From: Eleginops maclovinus
Lineage: Eukaryota; Chordata; Actinopteri; Perciformes; Eleginopidae
Length of the DNA stretch: 64,000 bases
Assembly (NCBI RefSeq): GCF_036324505.1
Contig: NC_086366.1
Location: 19,546,927 to 19,610,926, forward strand
Direction: 5' to 3'
Below the pieces are notes generated by a model. The model was given only the letters and a program-made list of their open reading frames with translations, was not told the origin of the DNA and did not search any database. Both the position numbers and the translations under genes were made by a program. Positions 39,180 through 52,246 of this stretch are shown in pieces; the stretch's first letter is position 1; each line of letters starts with the position of its first letter.

Positions 39180-41095
39180 CTAATAACTTCTATATAACAA
39201 GGTGAACAAGTCAATAAAATAATAATAATAATAATAATAATGACAATTAGTGGGAGCCCTGAGCTTGTTTCTCTGCAACGAGCCGGTCCCATCTTGGGTA
39301 ATGGGAGACAATGACACCCGAAGTGTGTTCCGTACATCCAGTCTGCTGCGTAGTCTTGTTTTCGTTGCCGTCACTGCAGAAAATCCCACTTCACAAAGAT
39401 AGGAGGTTGGAAATGGAAGCAGGGTTTTCAATGCCTTTTGGGCTATCTCTGGATATTCTGCCTTGACTTTAATCCAGAACTCTGGCACAGTTGTGGTCTG
39501 AAACGTACTTTTAAGGCCACCGTCATTTTCAATGTCCAGCAGTTGATCTTCTTCTTGCACGGACAGGCTCGATTCACCAGGTTTGTTCACAAATTGGTCG
39601 CGGATCCATTCTTTCGCAGTCCGTGGGTCTTTTGTGGTCGGGAAGTACCACTCAAACTCTTTCAAAAGCAAAGACAGGTGATCCTGCACCAGCTGGGAGA
39701 ATGATGGATCAGGCTCAGTCTCTTCCAAAATCCCCAACAATGTTTGAAACATGTCAAATATCCCTCGGTTCACTCGCCGTCCCCACAAATCCAGTTTGCC
39801 TTTGAATGCAGCTACTTCATCTGCCAACTGTTGTCATTTTCCCCTGAAGTGACAGATTAAGTTCATTCAGCAGGTTGAATATGTCGCACAAATAAGCGAG
39901 TTTTGTGACCCATTCCTTGTCACTGAAATGTGCTGCCAGTGGTGACTTTTTTTCTGAAAAAAACCTCTGCAGCGGCTCTCGTAATTCAAACTCTTCTGCC
40001 AATGATCTGCCTTTAGATAGCCACCTTACTTCAGTGTGTAAGAGAAGGCGTTTGTACTCCGCGTCCATCTCCTCACAAAGTTGCTCAAACAGACGCGAGT
40101 TAAGGGCATGCGCTTTGATGTGGTTAATCATTTTAATGACATCATTCAACACGCTGTTGAGTTCAGGTGACATTTTTCGGCTAGCCAGCATTTCCCTGTG
40201 AATGACACAGTGCGTTGACTCACATTCAGGTGCAACCTCCTTTACCCGAGAAGTTAAACCAGAAAGCCGTCCGGTCATAGCAGCAGCTCCGTCCGTGCAT
40301 GTGCCCACACAAAAGGACCAATTTAGTTTTCCTGATAAGTAATCATCCAGAGACTTGAATAGTTCTGCGGCGTTGGTTGGCAACAATAGTGCACATAACA
40401 TATCCTCCTGCACATCCTCCTGATATATATATCGCACATAAACAAGTAGTGTCGCCTTGTTATCAACATCAGTAGACTCGTCAACCTGGATTGCGTACCA
40501 AGGTGACTTATTAATCCTCTCCAACAACTGCTCCTCAATATCCTCTGCGATATTCTCAATTCGCCTAGTGACGGTACTGGCTGAAAGAGGAACCTGTGCT
40601 ATCTTTTTAACTGCAGCCTCTCCTAGAAGTTCACGGCAAATGTCTTTAGCGGCGGGCTCAATTCTTCACCAATAGTAAAAGGTTTCTTCGCCTTAGCAAT
40701 ACGATTAGCCACTAAGTATGATGCTCTCAGTGCACTCACATTTGTTGATGTGGTGGCCATCAGTAATTGCTTCTGCCCTTCTTGTTCACGTTTTTTTCTT
40801 TCAAAAAACTCCAAAGGCTTGTCGTTTAATGCAGGGTGCTTGGTCTCAAGGTGCCGAAGCAGTTTTGAAGGCTTCATTGACTCATTTGCCACTTGTCGCC
40901 ACATATTACACAGAGCGGGCTCGGCGCATGAGAATCACCTGTAGGGATAAACCCGTATTTTAAGTAGGACTCCTGATATTGTCTTTTAAATGCAGATTTA
41001 CTTTTCTTGGAAGTTGTAGGCTCTTCTTCTGTCTCTTCATTGGGCCTTTTCCCCTTTCCAAAGAAGCTCGCCAAAGATGTTTGTTTTTTAATCAT
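39180..41095 (-). pseudogene. hAT transposase relic (ZBED5/SCAND3-like)
   Basis: Four overlapping minus-strand frames make up one transposase: 41095-40874, 40904-40623, a frame running to 39817, and 39827-39180. The order is a Lys-rich N-terminus (MIKKQTSLASFFGKGK), a BED-type finger split by a frame change (CVICG near 40915, HLETKH at about 40836-40853), the RNase H-like core with the first Asp in VDESTD (about 40480) and a second in CTDGAAAM (about 40293), the VRWLSKG motif, and the C-terminal hAT dimerisation motif LPFPTSYLCEVGFSAV (about 39372-39419). Three frame breaks, near 40890, 40660 and 39830, make it inactive. It runs antisense to the host gene. Similar proteins are annotated in fish as ZBED5-like or SCAN-domain protein 3-like. 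Confidence 0.9.
39218..39241. repeat. (ATA)n microsatellite
   Basis: About eight AAT/ATA units just past the 3' end of the transposase relic; they create the poly-Tyr end of its last frame. Confidence 0.85.
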
Positions 41096-42063
41096 TTTTG
41101 CTATCTTGTCGGTTTAATTTTCGCGGTAACAGCTGGTGACGTATCATTAGGTACCGGGTGGAGAAGTTAAGACCGAAGGAAAACGTCTTTATTTATTTTG
41201 AGTTACCAATGTTAAAATAAGCTAGAAGCACTGTTTTGTGTTCGAGTGCCTGGGAGAAGAGAGTGGAACCCATTTGGTCACAAATTCACAAGACTATGCA
41301 TAACTGCGAGACTGTATGCTAACTGTAGCAATAGCGAAGTAAGCCTCATGTTTAGCTGCATTGTCCGGAGTCCGGGTTTATTGTCTTAGTAGTTGAACAG
41401 TATAGACGTAATCTTAAGAGACTCGTGTGCCTGGCTGCTGCCGGTTGACAGAAGAAGGACATTGGGCCAACAGGAAGACTACGCGGGATTGTTTCATCGG
41501 GGAGATACATCTATGGATCTGCCGTGTGGCGGGAATATGAGCTCCATCTAGCACGCCAACAAGGGTACCATAACTGACTAAAATCCCGGGTACTTTTATT
41601 TCTTTTGTTTTGAACCGAGTCGTGGAATATGTGTTGTTGTTATTAAGTTGACATGTTATTAAAGTAAAGTGTATATAGATTGACAATCATTTCCGGTACA
41701 GTTTGGGTATTTCTGTTTGAGAATATGTCTCTGATGGTAATCAGAGTGAGGGTTCTAGAGCTGATATTTGGAGTTGCATGGGGGATTTATTATTTTGCAG
41801 TATAGCTACGGTCTATCGCTGTGCTACCCGAGGGCTTTTAGTGACCAAAGTGAGAACCCTAGATAGGAGAGCTTATAGTAGATCCCACCACTGCTCCTCC
41901 CATGCTCGTAGTACTGTCCTGGTTTACTTAACCTGTCCTGAGCTAAGTGGTTGGGAGGGCTACACTAGCAATGTCAGATATATAAAAAATACTGATGTCT
42001 TCACTTATTTACACATTACAGTCATATTAGGATTTCAAATGTTTCCAGGGCCATCTTCTACTT

Positions 42064-42250
42064 AAAAAATCTTAAATCCTTTATTAGTCCCAAAGCGGGG
42101 ACATTTACATTTGTAACAGCAAATATGTTTTTCAAAAACAAGAGGCATGTGATAACAAAGACCAAGCTAACATATTAGTATATAAAGAGAAAAGCAGACA
42201 TTAGTTATACTAGAATAAAGTAGGTAAGCAAGTACACATACGTGGCTAAA
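42064..42250 (-). repeat. Fish LINE/SINE tail remnant
   Basis: The opening AAATCCTTTATTAGTCCCAA followed by AGCGGGGACATTTAC is the reverse complement of the AATGTCCCC...GGGACTAATAAAG 3' end seen in many teleost LINEs and their SINE partners, so the copy points to the minus strand. The following A-rich 150 bp (GTAACAGCAAATATG...) is consistent with further sequence of the same element but is too diverged to name. Confidence 0.55.
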
Positions 42251-43276
42251 AAAAAATTATGAGCAGCAACTTCAGAACTTAGTGACGTATGTAATGTAAG
42301 GTGTTGAGACATTATAACAATTTGGTGATGGTGATTATTGCACAGCATTTCAAGAAAAGTGTCTATATTGCACATTGCCGTTTGTTGCATAAGAAAATGT
42401 AATATTTTTTCAGGTCTAAAGGTTGTAATTGTCTCCCAAGCTACTATATTTAATGAAATGCAAAAGGAAAACTCTTTTATTTTATTACTTATTTATAATT
42501 GCTGTTGTGTGTACACGGTGAGGTGTGTAGAGAATGCTTTTTGGATCAAAGTGAATGACTGGGAGTCTGTGATAAAATCCCCCGTCCTTTGATTTGAGCC
42601 CAACTACATTTAGATGAGATGCCAAGACTCCATTTGAATAACCCAGTGTTATTTTTCATTGTTTTATTTATTTTTGTATTTTTGAAAAACAGAACTGCTA
42701 GCCAGATTATTATTTTTTTAAACGCCCAATTGATGAAAAACAACTGTTGTCAATGACCCACAAAAGGGCATTCGACACTGTAAATCACTATTATTATGTC
42801 CACAAAACAGAAAAGGTAGATAAAACAGGAGCACAAAGCAGTCTCCCTGTCTACTCTGTTACTGCCAATACCTGAAGCACGCAGACCTCAGAAGAAAACA
42901 TCATGCAGTACAGCCCATAGCAGTGCGAGAGAGGCAGGCTTCCAATCGCCTTGTCAAATAATGCATGTCACTTATCAAATCCACTGCATTCTGGGATTCT
43001 CAGAAGTAATTTGCTTTGTGACATTTTAGTAGAAGCCCTGATGATCAGACGTTGTTTACTCTTTTAGTTTGTCACACCATTTTGGGGGGGGTTGGGGGTA
43101 TTAGTAACACTCCAAAATGTTTTTGCGCTGAAATAGAAATGTTTACAGGATCAGGGGCCTGTGCTTATTACTGTCATTAGCAAAGGGATAATCATCAACC
43201 CAAAGAAAATGAGTGGGAGGAAAATTGTTTTTCAAAGCACATTACTCAGAAAAAGCTCCTGATTGCTCTCTTGCAG

Positions 43277-43378
43277 AATCTATTGATGACTGTCCCAGTA
43301 ACTGCTTTGGGAACGGTGACTGTGTTGCTGGAACATGCCACTGCTTTTTAGGATTCAAAGGACCGGACTGTGGGCGAG
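43277..43378 (+). CDS. tenm4: tenm4 exon: EGF-like repeat 1
   Basis: 102 nt, phase 1 at both ends (TTGCAG acceptor, GTGAGT donor). The peptide [20 protein letters not shown] plus [14 protein letters not shown] holds the six cysteines of a Ten-m-type EGF (C-x3-C-x5-C-x4-C-x-C-x8-C). The SCFGNGDC spacing and GPDCGR ending match EGF1 of teneurin-4. It contains no Ca-binding D-x-N motif, as is usual in teneurin EGFs. Confidence 0.96.
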
Positions 43379-44022
43379 GTGAGTCAATTGTCATAATGTC
43401 TTTATCGATTCATGTCAATCATACATTTGTTTTTTGGGATACAGACCAAATGATGTTCACCAGGACCAGAACAAAACTATTTTAATTGCTTTGTATTTTA
43501 CTTCAGATTAGATTAGACAGTACTAATCCAGATGATTCATCTTAACTTCTCCTAATGAACTTTTGTGTTACACTTAAAATAACTCTTGAAAAGTATATAG
43601 AGAAGAGAGATATAGATTTAAGAGCTGGAATTAAAACCAAGGTTGCATTTTTCTCACCAAATAAAAACTACTTTAGGCAATGTGTTAAAATGCTAGTAAT
43701 TTTCATTGACACATTCTGCCATCTGTTATCCATCTGCACAGCATTTGACACTTTTGATTCAGTTCTATTTGTGAATTATTCTCAACCGCCATTGTGCAGA
43801 TGTCTGTTGGTTGGTTTTGTACGAGTGGAGTCACATCTGTACTCGATGACAAAGTGCAGTAATGTGTGCTGCAAATTGTACCCTCCCTGGAAAGGAAACC
43901 TTTTAACATTTTGCTCAGAAGCTCATTGTCACATGGAGACTTTAGCACACACTCACTATTCTTTGAAGCTATGGTTGAAGGGGTCCATTCAAATGGATGT
44001 ATGCTGTCTGCTCTTTTCAAAG
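43379..44022 (+). other. tenm4: tenm4 intron
   Basis: 644-nt intron, the shortest in the window, from GTGAGT to a TCAAAG acceptor preceded by a pyrimidine tract. A long + frame (43555-44337) runs through its end into the next exon but the intronic part is not teneurin. Confidence 0.85.
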
Positions 44023-44217
44023 CTGCCTGTCCAGTCCTGTGCAGTGGGAATGGTCAATACCTTAAAGGTCGCTGCATGTGTCACAGCGGCTGGAAGGGCT
44101 CCGAGTGTGACGTTCCCACCAACCAGTGCATTGACATCACATGCAGCAGCCATGGGACGTGCATCGTGGGAACCTGTATCTGCAACCCGGGCTACAAGGG
44201 GGAAAACTGTGAAGAAG
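44023..44217 (+). CDS. tenm4: tenm4 exon: EGF-like repeats 2 and 3
   Basis: 195 nt, phase 1 both ends. EGF2 reads [20 protein letters not shown] then [13 protein letters not shown]: five cysteines, with Tyr in GQY where the third cysteine would be. This unpaired state is the known basis of teneurin dimerisation by an intermolecular disulfide. EGF3 reads [20 protein letters not shown] then [11 protein letters not shown] and has all six. Both splice sites are weak: the acceptor is CAAAG rather than CAG and the donor is GTGATT. The frame and conservation leave little doubt about the boundaries. Confidence 0.95.
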
Positions 44218-45599
44218 GTGATTGTTTTCATAAGTCGCAGTAAGGTGTCCTACACGTATGAAGTCCTACATATAATGGCTGTTATTAGTGCCATCTTAAC
44301 TCGTCAGTGCTTGATATTTTTAATAAAATACTCATAATGGAAACGGCTATTAAGTCGGTATGGCTTATTTAACTGTCTTTCCCGTAGTAACGACGGGCCA
44401 TCCTTTATGAAGATCATTATAGCTATAACACTTCACAATATGGGGACTTCTTGTGTATAAATCATGGATATAAGGCGTTACGTTAATTGGAACGGCCCAT
44501 TTAGTGCCTGAAATTCACACGCAAAGTCTGATGTTAATCCATTGGTGAAACTCCACATTCATGATGCTGGATACAGCTTGACCAGATAACATAGAAAGAG
44601 CCATTGTGTTTGCCAGCTCTTGAAGGCTCTCAATTCAAGATGAAAAATGGACCCTGTGAGTATGATAAATGGGGGTTTGTGACATCCATAGGCACCCATT
44701 CTATTTTGGGTGGAGCCATAAGGAGTGGAGGGGAATGTGGATGAGGGCCCTTTAACATTTTTACCTTTCTTCCGTGCGACCTTCAGCCACGATGATTAAT
44801 TGCCAGGAGAGACTCTCTTGTCAGTTAGCCTATGATCTTTGTGCCTTGTGCCCAAACCATCTGCTAAGAGGCATCAGATCCTGTTTGTCTTACTATGACG
44901 GCCTTTATACCCCTTTATGTCATGGTAAAGGGGAGCTGCCATGGCGCGGCCTGCTGCTCTCAGTGGCTAGATGTTGCTCCTGCTCGGGGCCCATTGGCCA
45001 TCTGTGTGTACCATGCTTTCTAGGAAGAATGTAATTATTTTAACTACTTGCTCCCACAACTCTTGTGACTTACAAAATAAGCGCTCATTTAGCAGAATGT
45101 CAAGGGAAAGGGATGCCATATAACCAGGAATTAATAAGATATTTGCATACTAATTAAAGTCCACCAAAAGGCAGAAGAGAGCCAGTGCAAGGCTTGCTCA
45201 GTCACAGTGTTCAATAGTCCGTAAACTAGACTTTAGCTTGCTGTTGCCCCAGGCTTTCCCTAAGTTACCCTGTTTGTTTCAAGCATTTAGGCACCTTCCT
45301 TCTTTGGAAGCAATTTTCCTTATGAGTTGATGGAGCTATGCCAGCAGGAGCGTAGGCAGTACCTGTTGTTTGATACCATAAGCCCTCCTGCCATTAAATT
45401 AGTTTGACTGTAAATCTTGTCTCCAGTTTAGAGAAAGTAGGCCTCCTCGTGTCATGCTCTGTGTGCAGCTGCAGCTGAGCTATGGCCCACTGCACTTGTC
45501 ATTCTACTCAGCCTGAAACAGAGATGCCAGGTTGCCTCTGAAAGAGGGAAACAGCAGGTGACTGGTGTGTCTGACACTGTCTCTTTGGAACCCTTTTAG
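44218..45599 (+). other. tenm4: tenm4 intron
   Basis: 1.4 kb intron (GTGATT to CTTTTAG). The part 44700-45500 shows no recognisable repeat or product. Confidence 0.85.
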
Positions 45600-45800
45600 T
45601 GGACTGCATGGATCCAACATGCTCAGGCCGAGGGGTATGTGTCCAGGGAGAATGCCACTGCTTTGTGGGCTGGGGCGGGCCAGGCTGTGAGAGCCCCCGA
45701 GCCTCCTGCATGGACCAGTGCTCTGGACACGGAGCTTTCCTGGCAGACACCGGAACCTGCAGCTGTGATCCCAACTGGACGGGCCATGACTGCTCTACAG
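45600..45800 (+). CDS. tenm4: tenm4 exon: EGF-like repeats 4 and 5
   Basis: 201 nt, phase 1 both ends (CTTTTAG acceptor, GTGAGT donor). EGF4 reads [20 protein letters not shown] then [12 protein letters not shown] with six cysteines. EGF5 reads [20 protein letters not shown] then [13 protein letters not shown] with five; Phe in HGAF takes the place of the third cysteine. EGF5 is the second known dimerising repeat of teneurins. NWT is a glycosylation sequon. Confidence 0.96.
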
Positions 45801-48800
45801 GTGAGTGCTTCCCTCTGGTCAGAGCAAACATGGGCAGAATTCCCTCTCACAGATCAGGGCTGATTTAGCTGTGATTACCAAATATAAAAAAGTCAATGCA
45901 TTCAGAGAAAATAGGGCATTTTCCCAATTAAATTTGCTTTTTAATATACTTAATAATACATAATTCAGCAGCTTCTTAAATATGGATTCTAATTTTAGGA
46001 GTTTAACATCAGATCCATGGATGAAATTAAATAAAAACTCAGTCATAGCTTTATTATTAGTAATTAACTTCTAAATTGTGTTATCTCTTAGATGTATCCT
46101 CAACACCCGTCAAATACTCCCCAAGTAAGTAAATATTTTTCAGTATCATTCTTAAATCTGAAGCTTTACAATTTTACTTTAATACCTCAAAAATGACAAA
46201 CTGAGACATGTAATAACAGCTCTTTCAGTTCATCTCTGATAAAATCCCGGCCTTCTTGTCGGAATTTTTCTCCCTGCCCGATTCAATATAATAGATAATT
46301 GCTATGCTCCTCTCAGAAGTAAACAGTTGTCATTATGTTGAAATAAAATTGCTTGGATACAAAAGCCTCAATTATTCACATCAGTGATCATTTGAAGGCC
46401 CACATCGTGCAATCCAACTCTGGTAGATTTAGCTGTTAATACATTTCTTTACGAATGGTTTCATTCTCATGCTCCACATGGTGAGCCAGAGAGGAGAGGG
46501 AAACGCACATAGCAGGGATATTGTCAGAGGCATGATCTAATGCAAGTTAATGCTCTTCCTTGAGTTCTGGCTTTCTTGGCGTTGGCACAAGTCTTACAGC
46601 TGATGATAGCTCTTTCTGCTCCAGAGGATTGTTCCCATTGTGTTCATTTTGTCCATGGGGAATTTTCTCTCTTGGTAGTCAAGAATAGGCTGAGCAGAAG
46701 ATACACTTTCACCACTAGAATATACCTTCTTTAGGCTCTGAGGATAAAAAATAAAAAAGTCCCGCACAATTTAGTTCAGCTCAGACAACCACCTGTCTGC
46801 TCACATTTATCAGGGAAGTATTTTAGTACAAAACCACAGTGCACTCTGTAGCAGATTGTTAAAGAGCTGTCAAGTGTAGGTATCTAACATTACTTACTCA
46901 GTGTTGGCAGATTTAAAACTCCCATATATTTCTTTTTTTTTAACTGTAGCCAAACCCAGAACTTGATATATTCTTACCAGGGCTTGGCAATATATCAGTA
47001 TTGATTTTGAGAGAGGACACTACAGTGTCTTTTCCTGGTTTTAACGGCTGAATTTTGATAATTTATTTTTAATTTACCTGAGTTTCAGCCATTATAACAA
47101 CATTACGGCTGTTGTTTTTTAAATTTTATATATCTTTATGTAAATACTTTGGGAAATCACTAATAGTCAACCCTACAATATGTTTCATCCCTTCATATCG
47201 CTGTATTTGAGCAGAAATATTGAAGTATTTGATTTTATCGCCCTACTCATATAAATGCTTATATGAGTACGTATTCTCTAAAATGGTTATTCCCTTGGCA
47301 GAATAAAGCTGTGGCTCAGTTTGAACAGGCCTCTGATGTGTTGATAATCAGTACATCAGCTCTGATTTTGTAGAAGCTGATACAGTTGCTACATTCAGCT
47401 GCTTTCCTTTTGGACAACATTTGTATTCTCACAAAATATTTCTGAAATGAGTCCAGCAGTCACTTGGATCCAGGAATCCTCTCATATTCCAAGCAGCACA
47501 CACTGACCTATTAGGTAATCCCCGGGATTTGAGGGAAGTGGGCAGTTAGTTTGAGTTTGCCTCGCAGAGTAACAGCTCTGTAAATGATGATGAGTTGGCT
47601 CCTTATCCTCCTCTATCCTGTTCATTGTACAGCTTTCTGTGGTCTAATACTACACTAAGCCTGGTTGTGGGGTAGAACAGCTAGCAGCCAGTAACCTTGC
47701 TGTCTGGGGGATGGCTTTCAATATATCTTTCAAGATTCTTTAGCCCCTCCCCCAATAGTTTTCATGTGGCTGTGGAACTGTGAAACCTGGGTGTGCACAG
47801 TTGGTAGTAATGCGATTACAAACCATAAAACAATGCCCGAGGTTTTATGTCCTTTAATATGTGTGTTTTCTTATGCCATACTTGCCATTCTCCCACCCAG
47901 AGGAAAGTCTGTTTACACGGCCCTTTAGTGCAAATGGTAACAGCCATCGTGGGGATGGGGGTATTTCTCACTGCGGACTCCTCTGGCCACGGATAATGAT
48001 AGTTTGCCTGCGGGCTGTAATTGCATCTTTTCCACGTTAAAGGTTTCTCCTTTGTTCCGAGTTGTCTCACATTGAGTTTGAGTCTATTTTCTCTTACCAG
48101 GAACAGTATGTATGCTAAAAATTCCGAGACAGGAACTAGCAGCGTCAGATTTAGCATTTAGTTTTTCTCAACTTAATGAGATCACTCAAAAGGTTCATTG
48201 AATTCATTAACACCTCCTATTAAGCTGTGTTAATATTGTCTTTAGAGGATTACTAAGGCAGAGTTCAACAATAAATAAATACAAGAAAACGACTGATGAG
48301 CAGAATCCTGATAACCTGTATTTGCATGTGTAAAGTTATTTGTTTGGGTGTGTTTAAGAAGTCATTAGGGGCACTGATTGAATCGCTGCTAAAATAGTGA
48401 ACCTCTAAATCAAAAGTCAGATGTAACATTAGCATTTGCATAGTTTAACAAAGTGATGAGCTATAATTAGCATGGAAAGGTTTTTTTTTTATTAAACACT
48501 CTTAAAAAACCACTAAAATAGCATCTGTAGCAATGACAAAATAGCCTCTGTTTAGGCAGTAATTGAGTTATTAAAATATTTTACCTTCAGTTTGGTCCCC
48601 TGTGGTCATATTTAAATGGCTTAGCTACTAAGTCAAGGATACAGGGCTATTGTTCCTCCTGCTAAGCCTCTTTTTTTTTTTTTTACATAATTGTTAATTA
48701 AGAGGTTAACATTTCAATGAGATTCATAATAAATGTCATTGTTTAATTTCTTTAAGCTTTCGTCATGTCGTACTGTCATTTGAGTCCATGAGACGTGGGT

Positions 48801-49529
48801 AATGTCCCAGTTTGTATCGCAGCCTGTCAGGGAGGTCTTTCAGCTGCCACACAAAAGCGCCGGCCAGGCTTTAATGTGTCTCTGTCTCTCAATGTTTCCC
48901 TTCCATGAATGTTTTTATTCTAGCACTTAGCTAGAATAAAAACAGTATATTTTCATCCCGGGCCTTTAATCATGCCTTGATTAACTCTGTAGAGCTTTGG
49001 TCCCTGCCTGTATCCCATAGTAATGTGACAAAGCTATGGACACAACATTTACAGCAAAGATAATATATTAAGTACTATAGTTTAATCAAAATGCTAGTGC
49101 TGATTTTTCAATTGTATTGATAAAGAGGTTCCAGCTGTGTATTTTTTTTCCTATTTCCGCCCTTTGTGTCAGAAAGAGGTGAATTTACTAAAAAGAAACG
49201 AGGCAAGGAAAAGAATAAGTCTGCTAAGGTCGCCACAATCCATGTCTTCTCTTTATAATGGACTTATTAGATTTGTATTGTCAAAAAGGATTGCCCCTTA
49301 TGAGGTGCAGGAATTTCTTTTCAGCTGCCATCAGACAAGGTAGTGGAGCGTGGCCGCCTTGCCTTGACAATAACTCTTGGATTTGTCTTTTCTTCACCCT
49401 TGTTGCCTCGTCCCATCACCGCCTTGTCTTCCCTTTACATCCCACTTCCACCCCCCACCCCCTTCCTTCCTTCTGTCTGTCTTTCCCCTCTCTCTGTTTT
49501 CTCTTTTTCTGTGTCCCTGTCTCCCACAG
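45801..49529 (+). other. tenm4: tenm4 intron
   Basis: 3.7 kb intron (GTGAGT to CCCACAG). It contains the candidate 33-nt microexon near 46092. T-rich runs sit near 48481 and 48671. The last 150 nt before the acceptor are strongly pyrimidine-rich. No named repeat family was recognised. Confidence 0.8.
46092..46124 (+). CDS. tenm4: Candidate tenm4 microexon between EGF5 and EGF6
   Basis: A 33-nt segment sits between a pyrimidine-containing TTATCTCTTAG acceptor and a perfect GTAAGT donor (CCAA before it). Read in the phase of its neighbours it is open: the shared phase-1 G gives Asp, then VSSTPVKYSP, and the last A joins the next exon to give Lys in place of Glu. Inclusion would add 11 residues (DVSSTPVKYSP plus the Glu-to-Lys change) to the linker between EGF5 and EGF6. 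I do not firmly recall this insert in known teneurin-4 isoforms, so it is a prediction from splice signals, length and phase alone. Confidence 0.4.
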
Positions 49530-49715
49530 AGATTTGTGCAGCGGACTGTGGTGGCCATGGCATTTGTGTGTCGGGCACCTGCCGCTGTGACGATGGCTGG
49601 ATGGGCACTGGGTGTGACCAGAGGGCGTGTCACCCTCGCTGCAACGAACATGGCACTTGCAGGGACGGCAAATGTGAATGCAGTCCGGGATGGAACGGAG
49701 AGCACTGCACTATTG
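49530..49715 (+). CDS. tenm4: tenm4 exon: EGF-like repeats 6 and 7
   Basis: 186 nt, phase 1 both ends, CCCACAG acceptor and GTAGGA donor. EGF6 reads [20 protein letters not shown] then [14 protein letters not shown]7 reads [20 protein letters not shown] then [11 protein letters not shown]. Both have all six cysteines. GWNGEHCTI is the invariant end of EGF7 and is the left side of the known alternative splice site of teneurins. A long GT tract starts about 21 nt into the following intron. Confidence 0.96.
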
Positions 49716-52219
<2,504 letters not shown>

Positions 52220-52246
52220 CTCACTATCTGGATAAGGTAGTGAAAG
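52220..52246 (+). CDS. tenm4: tenm4 microexon: EGF7-EGF8 linker (splice site A)
   Basis: A 27-nt exon, phase 1 both ends, between a CTTTTATCTCCCAAG acceptor and a GTATGG donor. Joined to the neighbouring exon it reads AHYLDKVVK, which matches the nine-residue insert (AHYLD-[RK][IV]VK) between EGF7 and EGF8 known as an alternatively spliced site in vertebrate teneurins. Leaving it out joins CTI directly to EGCPGLC in frame. In the family, this insert changes the shape and compactness of the dimer. The acceptor uses AAG rather than CAG, which fits a regulated exon. Confidence 0.93.

Larger units (their letters stand above)
38821..41100 (-). mobile_element. hAT-superfamily DNA transposon (degenerate, right end not found)
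   Basis: The left end, CAGCGGTACCCAACCTTTTT followed by GCGCCACGGACCGG, is the terminal inverted repeat type of a vertebrate hAT family (CAG-G-T-CCCAACC). A second ACGGACCGG copy lies about 30 bp inside, a usual subterminal repeat. A minus-strand BED/hAT transposase relic fills most of the element. No matching inverted terminus was found by eye in the 1 kb past 41100, so the outer boundary on that side is open and the end given is only the end of the coding part. An 8-bp flank duplication could not be confirmed for the same reason. Confidence 0.8.
35562..43276 (+). other. tenm4: tenm4 intron carrying a hAT transposon
   Basis: 7.7 kb intron (GTGAGC to CTTGCAG). It hosts the hAT element from about 38821 and a minus-strand LINE-tail remnant near 42064. 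The 41100-42060 stretch next to the hAT start codon has higher GC and no recognised content; it may be the promoter side of the transposon or a separate insertion. Open frames at 36784-37212 (plus) and 37614-38033 (minus) have no recognisable product. Confidence 0.8.

Noticed and set aside
41101..43110. Right terminal inverted repeat of the hAT element
   Set aside because: GGTTGGGAGGGCTAC near 41950 and GGTTGGGGGTATTAG near 43090 resemble the expected GGTTGGG-ACCGCTG only partly and lack a matching flank duplication with the left side.
43555..44022. N-terminal part of a 260-codon + frame running into the EGF2 region
   Set aside because: Only the part after 44022 is teneurin and it is in a different phase from this frame; upstream part is intron.
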